A stretch of DNA of 64,000 nt from Paenibacillus_AM sp052180255 (lineage in GTDB: Bacteria; Bacillota; Bacilli; Paenibacillales; NBRC-103111). The position numbers and the translations under genes were made by a program. Numbering within the stretch: position 1 is the first letter of the stretch; each line of letters starts with the position of its first letter. The notes under the pieces were generated by a model, which was given only the letters and a program-made list of their open reading frames with translations, made no database searches and was not told where the DNA came from. Location of the stretch: NCBI RefSeq assembly GCF_052180255.1, contig NZ_CP197466.1, positions 3,720,001-3,784,000 of the forward strand, in the 5' to 3' direction. Below, one piece after another: positions 57,552 to 64,000 of this stretch.

Positions 57552-59897
57552 CTACTCGGTAATCAACCCATAAGCTGAAATTCGCTTAATTCTTCGTGCT
57601 ACCAGCATCGATACGATATAGGCCATTACCACGATACTAATACAGAGAATGACGATCGATGGCGCTTTTACAATAAAATTCACGCTATGACTGCCCATTC
57701 CAGAGAGCAACAATGTAAGCATGAAGTTCGTAAAGAAATAGCCGAGTACCCCACCGATCACAACCCCAATAATCACAATAGGAACAAAACTTAATGCGAT
57801 TTGATTCATAAGTTGAAGTGTGGTGTATCCAATCGCTTTTAGTATCCCAAATTCCCTCTTGCGCTTGAGAATCATGGTCTTAATCACGAGATAAAGGAGA
57901 AGCACAACAACGAGCACTGTTATCGCAAGAATCATGACCATGACTGCAAATACAGCCGAAATGTATACACTGCTCTGACTACTGATCGCCTCATCGATAT
58001 CAGTGATTTCTTCGATCGTTTGTCCATATTGTGCTTTCATATCACGGATAAAGCTCTGATTATCCATACCTTTTAAATATATTTTGGTCGAAAGGTGTTT
58101 ATAATCCGGAATAATATGCTGGATTCCAGGCAAAGTAAAATAGGCGGCCTGCCCCATATTGCCTATCGATTGACTCAGCCCAGTAATTAAGTACGGGTAA
58201 GAGGTTTCACCAACCCCCACTTTCACGGTGTCACCGATCTTTTTTCCCAGCTGTTTAGCTACTACCCAAGAGACAGCAATTTCATTATCATATTGTGGAT
58301 ACCGACCTTCATAGACAGTCTGATTGTCCAGCTTGCTAAAATCATCCGAGATATAGGAGTAAACCTTCTGCTCCTCGACCTTGGTTCCAATCATATCCAG
58401 CATCGATGTTTTTTGGACATAATCCAATTGTTTGAGATGCTCTATCACTTTTTTATTGTCTGATTCTGTTTTAGATAATATCGCGACATTGGATGTCTCT
58501 GCACCAACGAGATGAACAAACGCCTTGTTGTCTATGGCCACATTGTAATACAGGACAATCGCAAACACGGATGTGAATGTAATTGCCGTAATAATCGCCA
58601 TAATCATCATATTCTGCTTGCGATTCATCATGACCGTTTTGCAAGCAAGCAAGAGTTGCAGTGCACCCTTTGACTTCTCAAGCGGGAAAAAATTCTTTTT
58701 AAAATTGTGTGTCATGAGCCCACCTCTTAGTGCTGTCACAGGGTGTAGTTTTCTGATTTGCAGAGAAGAAAGCATCGTAACAACCGGCACTAAAATAACA
58801 ACGATCATAATGCTAATCGAGTTTACTGCTAGATTGAAGTGGCTTATCCACAGCAAACCACACATTGATGAGATGATTCCCCCGAATATAGGAATGAGCA
58901 GGTAGGAAATCGATGCGCCCGTCATGCCTGCAACAATCGTAATTAAAGTAAACTGTAAATTAATGGAATAAACAATTTGTCTACTTGTATATCCGATCGC
59001 TTTCAGGATACCAATATTCACGATAGCATCATTGATACTATCTGTCACACGGAACTTGATAACAATCAGAGAAACAAGCAGAACAACTGCTGCAAACGCA
59101 ACTAGAATCATAGCCACAATATTAATCGTAATACCATTGGCATCTTTCGTAAACTCAATATTCCCCTCATAATAAGTTGGAGCTGCAGCTGATTGACTAA
59201 ATTGCGGGAATTGTTTGTTGTAAGCATTCAGCAAAGCGGTTGACTTTTTCGAGTCCATAAGTGCTGCGGACATCATCGTCCCTTTTGCTTCTTCCCCTAG
59301 TTGATTGGACAATTCCTTGTAAGCAGCTGATGGCAGCATATATTTAATGATTCCCATATTGTTCGTGCCCATCATCGTGACTTCAAAAAAGCCTGCGATT
59401 CGATAAGAATACGCTTTCTCTTGATAAGTCATGGTAAAGGTATCACCTAATTGGTAACCTCCGCTAGACTTAAAACTTAAGGGTACATAAATATCATTCT
59501 TCTGTATCCCGTCAAGTTTCTCAATTAACTTAAACGGTGAAAAGTTAGGCTTACGATCTGCATCTAATATCACAGCAGCGCTATCCATGTCACTATTGCC
59601 ATAACGAAATTTTGTAGTTGGCATTAAAGTAACGTTTTCTGTCTCGAACTCTTTTACATCAGCATGTTTTTTCAAAAAATCACTGTAAACTTGTTTATAA
59701 TTAGCATTGCTCATAATGATGCTGATATGCGGATCATGTAATTCTTTGACCTTATCATCATAGAACGTATTCATTTTGGTAATAACCAATAGACCGACAT
59801 TAAGCAGCAGTGCAGCAATGGTGATTAAAATAAATAAAGAGATTGCGGCACTCTTTCCTTTTTTAATATTAGCAAGGGCGAGATTAAAGATTTTCAT
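57552..59897 (-). CDS. ABC transporter permease, two-FtsX-domain type
   Basis: 781 residues with an N-terminal helix and two FtsX-like modules, each with an extracytoplasmic domain followed by membrane helices (about 255-400 and 635-775). Coupling segments NIGILKAIGYTSRQIVYS and EFGILKAIGYTTLQLMNQ. Starts next to the stop of the ATPase gene (GATG). Together they form a BceAB/YxdLM-like or MacB-like exporter. Confidence 0.9.
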   Translation of the reverse strand: MKIFNLALANIKKGKSAAISLFILITIAALLLNVGLLVITKMNTFYDDKVKELHDPHISIIMSNANYKQVYSDFLKKHADVKEFETENVTLMPTTKFRYGNSDMDSAAVILDADRKPNFSPFKLIEKLDGIQKNDIYVPLSFKSSGGYQLGDTFTMTYQEKAYSYRIAGFFEVTMMGTNNMGIIKYMLPSAAYKELSNQLGEEAKGTMMSAALMDSKKSTALLNAYNKQFPQFSQSAAAPTYYEGNIEFTKDANGITINIVAMILVAFAAVVLLVSLIVIKFRVTDSINDAIVNIGILKAIGYTSRQIVYSINLQFTLITIVAGMTGASISYLLIPIFGGIISSMCGLLWISHFNLAVNSISIMIVVILVPVVTMLSSLQIRKLHPVTALRGGLMTHNFKKNFFPLEKSKGALQLLLACKTVMMNRKQNMMIMAIITAITFTSVFAIVLYYNVAIDNKAFVHLVGAETSNVAILSKTESDNKKVIEHLKQLDYVQKTSMLDMIGTKVEEQKVYSYISDDFSKLDNQTVYEGRYPQYDNEIAVSWVVAKQLGKKIGDTVKVGVGETSYPYLITGLSQSIGNMGQAAYFTLPGIQHIIPDYKHLSTKIYLKGMDNQSFIRDMKAQYGQTIEEITDIDEAISSQSSVYISAVFAVMVMILAITVLVVVLLLYLVIKTMILKRKREFGILKAIGYTTLQLMNQIALSFVPIVIIGVVIGGVLGYFFTNFMLTLLLSGMGSHSVNFIVKAPSIVILCISIVVMAYIVSMLVARRIKRISAYGLITE

Positions 59898-59898
59898 C

Positions 59899-60660
59899 TT
59901 ACCACCCCATTTCAGTGAGGAAGGTCGTTAGCTTCTCATGCCGTTTTTGATTATGTTCTTTGCTATAATCACCTAATCTGAGATCGCCGCATATCACGCC
60001 ATCACGTAGGTAAAGAATACGATTACCGCGCAGAGCTGTCTTCATATCATGGGTAACCATCACAATGCTCTGCCCATTCTGATTCACCTCAGTCATAATC
60101 TCTAGTACACTGTCACTTGAAGCGGAGTTCAGCGCTCCAGTCGGCTCATCTGCAAACACAATTTTAGGGCTATTAATAAGTGCACGTACAATTCCTGCTC
60201 GCTGCGCTTCACCACCCGAAAGCTGAGAAGGGAATTTCCCCCATGACGTTTCATTTAATCCGACCTGCATAAGCAGCTGCTTTGCTTTTGCAATGATAGC
60301 GCGTTTGTTCTTGCTTACAAGTAAACCGCTTACCAGCGTATTATCCAGCACACTCATATTGTCTAATAAATAAATTTGTTGAAAGACAAATCCGCAATTA
60401 TTTCTTCTAAAAATCGCAAGCTGATCGCTATTAAGCTTTGAAATATCTTCTTGCTCAAAATAAATGGAGCCTAGTGTGGGCTTGTCCATACCACTTATCG
60501 CATAGAGCAGCGTAGATTTTCCTGAACCTGAGCTCCCCATAATAACCGTGAAGTCGCCTTCCATGAGACTGATATCCAGATTTTTCAGCACATGCTGTTG
60601 ATTCCCACCACTTGAAAAAGTTTTGCATAATTTCTCTGTTCGCAGCAAAGCGTTCGCCAT
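59899..60660 (-). CDS. ABC transporter ATP-binding protein
   Basis: 253 residues from the ATG at 60660, 8 bases after AAAGGTGG. Walker A GSSGSGKST (about 42-50), Q-loop VFQQIYLL, signature LSGGEAQR, Walker B IVFADEPTGALNS, H-loop VTHDMK. This EPTGALN form is typical of Bce/Lol-like ATPases. Lies downstream of a two-component system in the same orientation. Confidence 0.93.
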   Translation of the reverse strand: MANALLRTEKLCKTFSSGGNQQHVLKNLDISLMEGDFTVIMGSSGSGKSTLLYAISGMDKPTLGSIYFEQEDISKLNSDQLAIFRRNNCGFVFQQIYLLDNMSVLDNTLVSGLLVSKNKRAIIAKAKQLLMQVGLNETSWGKFPSQLSGGEAQRAGIVRALINSPKIVFADEPTGALNSASSDSVLEIMTEVNQNGQSIVMVTHDMKTALRGNRILYLRDGVICGDLRLGDYSKEHNQKRHEKLTTFLTEMGW

Positions 60661-60698
60661 ATCATTAACCACCTTTAGGATTGATCATAAAAAAAAAA

Positions 60699-60718
60699 AC
60701 TGTAATATCGATTACAGT
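60699..60718 (-). terminator. Terminator-like hairpin in the leader of the ABC genes
   Basis: Stem ACTGTAAT / ATTACAGT (4-base loop) followed by about 10 T on the minus strand. It is only about 30 bases before the ATPase start, leaving no room for a promoter after it, so readthrough or attenuation must be considered. Confidence 0.7.
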
Positions 60719-60759
60719 CTTATCATACAAAATCAATTCTTATTTAATCTTTGTTCAAT

Positions 60760-60776
60760 CCTTAACCAAACCTTAA
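60760..60776 (-). promoter_or_regulatory. Direct repeats, possible response-regulator site
   Basis: CCTTAA occurs at 60760-60765 and 60771-60776, exactly 11 bases apart, directly after the kinase stop and ahead of the ABC genes. Confidence 0.4.
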
Positions 60777-60781
60777 ATCAT

Positions 60782-62041
60782 TTAAGCAAGTTTAATTCTT
60801 AGTGCAACGGTAAAACCATCTTGACGGTTGTAACACGCTATATCACCTTGCATCTTCTGCATTAAATATTGAGAAATGTAGAGCCCAAGACCCGAACCCA
60901 TCTGCCCATCTACGTTTCCGCCTCGATAAAACTTATTAAATAAGAGCGGTAATTCGTCCTTATTGATCCCTTTTCCATAATCCATAATATGAATCTCTAA
61001 GTAATCATCTTGAATATGGGAAGTAATCTGAACTGCAGTACCCGCATACTTGTAAGCATTGCTCAAGATATTGTCGAACACCTGCTGCAGACGCGTGACA
61101 TCCGTTAGAATCATACAGGAGGGAATGTTAACATAGCTAATTTTGTCATCATAATTTACACTTGCAATCATACCGTTTAAGACATCACTTAATTCCTCAG
61201 CTACTGTAACTTTTAATTCTTCCAATTCTTCTAAAGTCGCATGAAACATATCCGTTATTAAAAGATTAATCTGCTCTGCTTTGGAGTAAATCATGTTTAA
61301 CTGCTTGACCTCTTTATCTTCGCTCGCTCGAATCAGCATTAATTCACTCACAGCTTTTATCGTAGCCACTGGCGTCTTAATGTCATGACTTAAACTCGCG
61401 ACGAGCTCTTTCTTACTCCGATTTGCTGCATACTCACTCTGACGTGCAGCCGCCAACTCTTCACGCATGATATCGAAACTCTCCGTGAAGGCTCCAAAAG
61501 GGTTGTTTTTATTCATTTTCAAAGGAATATCTAAGTTCCCTCTTGCGATGTGCTTAGCAAAACGCTGCAATTGTTTGAATGGTTGAAAAACCGTCTTATG
61601 CAAAAAGATTGCGTATAAGATACATAGCAAGGTTAGTATGCTAAACGTTGTGATGATGACAACTGCAAGTCTTTCTTTCATTTGCTGAATGACTTGATTC
61701 GTATCATTAGGAATAAGAAGTTTCCCCGCATAAGCGCCTTGTAAGGTAAGATCGATCATCACACTTCGATGCTTAATGGCATCATGGATGGAAGTGAATA
61801 ATCCTGGCGACGTTTCAAAAAGAACGGTCCCTCCATCACCCAGAATGATAAATGGTTGTTTAATGGCATTAAAGTCCCCTTGTTCCATATGCCCGTTCCG
61901 TCTTTCAAATGTCTTAACAATCTCATTAACCGTAACCATGTCCACATCCGTATCTACCTTCGTCTCAATGACGAGAAAAGATAAGATAAAGCCGGCAAGA
62001 AAAATCGCAAGTAGCGTAAGGTAGATCCATCTTACTTTCAT
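60782..62041 (-). CDS. Sensor histidine kinase
   Basis: 419 residues. Membrane helices at about 6-25 and 132-152 with an extracellular loop of about 105 residues; HAMP about 155-205; HisKA SLSHDIKTPVATI with His about 219; HATPase NILSNAYKYAG, DYGKGI, GSGLGLYIS. Overlaps the regulator gene by 4 bases (ATGA). Likely controls the downstream ABC genes. Confidence 0.94.
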   Translation of the reverse strand: MKVRWIYLTLLAIFLAGFILSFLVIETKVDTDVDMVTVNEIVKTFERRNGHMEQGDFNAIKQPFIILGDGGTVLFETSPGLFTSIHDAIKHRSVMIDLTLQGAYAGKLLIPNDTNQVIQQMKERLAVVIITTFSILTLLCILYAIFLHKTVFQPFKQLQRFAKHIARGNLDIPLKMNKNNPFGAFTESFDIMREELAAARQSEYAANRSKKELVASLSHDIKTPVATIKAVSELMLIRASEDKEVKQLNMIYSKAEQINLLITDMFHATLEELEELKVTVAEELSDVLNGMIASVNYDDKISYVNIPSCMILTDVTRLQQVFDNILSNAYKYAGTAVQITSHIQDDYLEIHIMDYGKGINKDELPLLFNKFYRGGNVDGQMGSGLGLYISQYLMQKMQGDIACYNRQDGFTVALRIKLA

Positions 62042-62730
62042 ACCCCATTATCCTCTAGTAAATAGCCTTTGCCCCATACGGTTTTGATATATTGCGGCTC
62101 ATTCGGATTTACTTCGATTTTTTCGCGTAGATGCCGAATGTGAACATTAAGCGTTCCATCCCCTGTGAAGGAATCCTCCCATACATTTTGGAATAGTTCA
62201 TCTTTGGTCACCACTCGATTTCGATTATTCGCTAAATAACAGAGTAGTTTATACTCTAATGCTTTAAGCTTAACTTCCACACCCTTTACGCGGATACGGC
62301 ACAACTTATCATCGATCCTGACCTGCCCAAACTCTAGGTTATCCGTCGAAGCTGCGGTAGTCCGATTCCCATACCTTTTAAGAACAGCTTTGACTTTGGC
62401 AAGTAGTACACTAAGTGTATAAGGTTTTTGTATGTAATCATCCCCGCCAATGTTAAGTGCAATCAAGATATCATCGTCACTCGAACGTGCACTAATGAAC
62501 AGGATCGGTATCTCCGTCGTTTGTCGGAGCTTTTTACATAAATCAAAACCCGACGATTCCCCTAGGTTGATATCCAAAAGAATCAGTGATGTTTCATTTT
62601 CCTCTAAAAATTGTATGCATGCATCCGCACTTGTCACATAGGCAGATTTAACTTCAAACATATTAAAATATTCACTTGTCGTTTCTGCTAGAAACGTCTC
62701 ATCATCCACAATTAAACAATCATATTTCAT
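62038..62730 (-). CDS. OmpR/PhoB-family response regulator
   Basis: 230 residues from the ATG at 62730, chosen for GGAGGAG upstream; an earlier in-frame start at 62751 precedes it. Receiver Asp53 in LLDINLG, Lys in IQKPYTLS; winged helix VTKDELFQNVWED, TLNVHIRHLREKIE, TVWGKGYLL. Confidence 0.95.
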   Translation of the reverse strand: MKYDCLIVDDETFLAETTSEYFNMFEVKSAYVTSADACIQFLEENETSLILLDINLGESSGFDLCKKLRQTTEIPILFISARSSDDDILIALNIGGDDYIQKPYTLSVLLAKVKAVLKRYGNRTTAASTDNLEFGQVRIDDKLCRIRVKGVEVKLKALEYKLLCYLANNRNRVVTKDELFQNVWEDSFTGDGTLNVHIRHLREKIEVNPNEPQYIKTVWGKGYLLEDNGV

Positions 62731-62791
62731 ATCTACGCTCCTCCCCCACAATATACCATGATAGATGCGGTTACGGATATTTAAAAACTAA

Positions 62792-62816
62792 AAAAGCCCC
62801 ATAAAATGGGACTTTT
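62792..62816 (-). terminator. Terminator after the glycerophosphodiesterase gene
   Basis: Stem AAAAGCCCCAT / ATGGGACTTTT (one mismatch) followed by T run on the minus strand. Confidence 0.85.
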
Positions 62817-62844
62817 CTATCACTATTTTATCAATAATTAGACT

Positions 62845-63579
62845 TTACTTCCTATCCAGTAAACTCTTTAACTTAGCCGGATAATCTGTAATGATACCGG
62901 AGACACCATACTGTATGGCCTGCTCCATCATCTCTGCATCATTAATCGTATAAGGATAAACCTGCAATCCTTGCTGAACAGCATCTCGAACATCCTCAGC
63001 ATCAATGCGACGGAAGTTGGGATGCAAGGAATACACAGGTACCCCTAATGTAGAAGCTAGTGCAGAATGCCTTACCAAGTTCACATCATAGAGCAATCCG
63101 ATCTTCGCCTCAGGCTCCAGCAGCTTCAGACCAAGCAAGCTTTTGAAATCAAACGAGGATACCACGACGCTGTCCAATCTTCCTCTTCTACGCAACAAAT
63201 CTACAAGAGCCGGTTCCAAGTGATGATCATACGTGTGCTTAATTTCGACATTGATCATGATATGCGGCGGCACCAAATCGAATACTTCCTCAAGTAACGG
63301 GATTCTTTCATTCGCGAACTTCTCGTGGAACCAACTTCCCGCGTCAGCCTTTTTCAATTCTTCTACAGTCAATTGATGAATATAGCCTGTCATGTCCGTT
63401 GTACGATCCAATGTTGCATCATGACAAACAACAAGCTGCCCATCCTTTGACAAATGTACATCAAGCTCTAACCCTTCCGCACCCTGTTCAAGCGCGAGTT
63501 GGAACGAGCCTAGTGTGTTCTCAGGCGCTTCTCCTGCTGCACCTCTGTGTCCAATAATTAAAGGTCGGTTTGCTTTCAT
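62845..63579 (-). CDS. Glycerophosphodiester phosphodiesterase
   Basis: 244 residues from the ATG at 63579; the longer frame to 63651 reads through the leader hairpin and lacks a site. GHRGAAGEAPENT with catalytic His and Arg-Glu pair, LELDVHLSKDGQLVVCHD with metal ligands and second His, and TINDAEMMEQAIQYGVSGIITDYP are GDPD motifs. It hydrolyses glycerophosphodiesters to glycerol-3-phosphate, the ligand of GlpP encoded next to it. No signal peptide; cytoplasmic form. Confidence 0.94.
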   Translation of the reverse strand: MKANRPLIIGHRGAAGEAPENTLGSFQLALEQGAEGLELDVHLSKDGQLVVCHDATLDRTTDMTGYIHQLTVEELKKADAGSWFHEKFANERIPLLEEVFDLVPPHIMINVEIKHTYDHHLEPALVDLLRRRGRLDSVVVSSFDFKSLLGLKLLEPEAKIGLLYDVNLVRHSALASTLGVPVYSLHPNFRRIDAEDVRDAVQQGLQVYPYTINDAEMMEQAIQYGVSGIITDYPAKLKSLLDRK

Positions 63580-63617
63580 CTTCTTCCCATCCTCTCTCTT
63601 ATATCTAGCTATAAAAT

Positions 63618-63674
63618 GAAAAATCCCTCTGAAAAAGGCATGCCGGCACAAGCCGATTTACCTCTCTCAAAGGG
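63618..63674 (-). promoter_or_regulatory. Terminator-like leader before the glycerophosphodiesterase gene
   Basis: On the minus strand CCCTTTG (63668-63674) pairs with CAGAGGG (63625-63631), enclosing a CGGC-TTGT-GCCG hairpin, and is followed by ATTTTT. It may terminate the glpP transcript or be an antitermination target of GlpP, which acts on such leaders. Confidence 0.6.
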
Positions 63675-63729
63675 TTATCTCCATGACTCTACCACTTTGA
63701 AACGAATCGAAAATCTAATTTATATTTGA

Positions 63730-64000
63730 CTAGACCCAAAGCTCAACCATGCTCGTAGACACGGCCAAAGCACCCGCTTCAAGACTATCATCAATTTCTT
63801 TCTTGTTCCCAACTAGACCACCTGCAATAATAGGCAAGGGCGTCATATTCATCATTTCACGGATGACGCGCGGCATAATCCCAGGCATCACTTCAATCGC
63901 ATCTGGCTTACTTTGTTCCACAGCCTTGATTCCTCGGGCAACTGCGCTTCGATCAATGAGAAAAATACGCTGTATCGCCATCAAGCCCATTTCCTTAGCC
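63730..64000 (-). CDS. glpP: Glycerol-3-phosphate responsive antiterminator GlpP, C-terminal part
   Basis: About 90 C-terminal residues; the frame is open to the window edge, GlpP being about 185 residues. MGLMAIQRIFLIDRSAV, DAIEVMPGIMP and PIIAGGLV match the family. GlpP binds glycerol-3-phosphate and prevents termination in glp leaders. Confidence 0.9.
   Translation of the reverse strand, partial: AKEMGLMAIQRIFLIDRSAVARGIKAVEQSKPDAIEVMPGIMPRVIREMMNMTPLPIIAGGLVGNKKEIDDSLEAGALAVSTSMVELWV

Overview
The window looks like the chromosome of an endospore-forming member of the Bacillales, most likely Paenibacillus or a close relative. The reasons are strong AGGAGG-type ribosome sites, frequent TTG starts, a YheC/D spore-coat ATP-grasp protein, GlpP, a cold-shock protein, a YeeI-type YebC protein, bacterial nitric oxide synthase, a response regulator fused to a BTAD domain, and many two-component/ABC loci. 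No rRNA, tRNA, CRISPR array, prophage or intact insertion sequence was seen. Most genes lie on the minus strand.

Layout. 1-2.3 kb: RHS/YD-repeat secreted proteins (the large one runs off the left edge). 2.4-5.4 kb: a 30-residue small ORF divergent from a BlaI/BlaR1-like repressor/protease pair with twin palindromic operators. 5.4-7.7 kb: SDR - QueA-like - glyoxalase operon. 7.8-11 kb: a redox cluster with YwnB-like oxidoreductase, nitric oxide synthase plus MsrA, and a YwnA-like Rrf2 regulator; near-identical operators sit at the regulator and oxidoreductase promoters. 11-17 kb: secreted hydrolase and a MacB-like ABC operon with a cysteine-less thioredoxin-like protein. 17-25 kb: spore-coat pair, LOG protein, M50 protease, NdpA-like protein, a 27-residue CDGSH-like mini-protein, cold-shock protein, MgtC and small unknowns.

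25-34.3 kb is one catabolic operon for maltose/maltodextrin: LacI regulator, lipoprotein binding protein, two permeases, maltose phosphorylase, oligo-1,6-glucosidase and beta-phosphoglucomutase. It is headed by three LacI-type operators spaced exactly 22 bp apart. 34.4-41.7 kb holds an AHSA1-like protein, an AraC regulator, CheY, a BTAD response regulator, an OmpR/kinase pair and a DUF418 membrane protein (compare yrkPQ/yrkO of Bacillus subtilis). 41.7-44.3 kb encodes a secreted M14 peptidase and amidase sharing the same C-terminal modules. 44.5-47 kb has YeeI, acetyltransferases (one decayed) and a CD3324-like protein.

47-53 kb: a LuxR-type regulator with a 1696-residue pseudokinase/ATPase/GAF/histidine kinase. 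53-56 kb: an ABC-2 exporter with a regulator made of a dead ABC ATPase fused to LytTR; three 21-bp direct repeats lie at the exporter promoter. 56-57.5 kb: an ECF41-type sigma factor and its AhpD-like partner, with a likely ECF41 promoter between them. 57.5-62.8 kb: a two-component system with an ABC/FtsX exporter. 62.8-64 kb: a glycerophosphodiesterase and GlpP (truncated at the right edge) with a terminator-like leader between them. The most interesting leads are the CDGSH mini-protein, the LytTR/ABC pseudo-ATPase with its 21-bp repeats, the YwnA-type redox regulon around nitric oxide synthase, and several small ORFs with strong ribosome sites.
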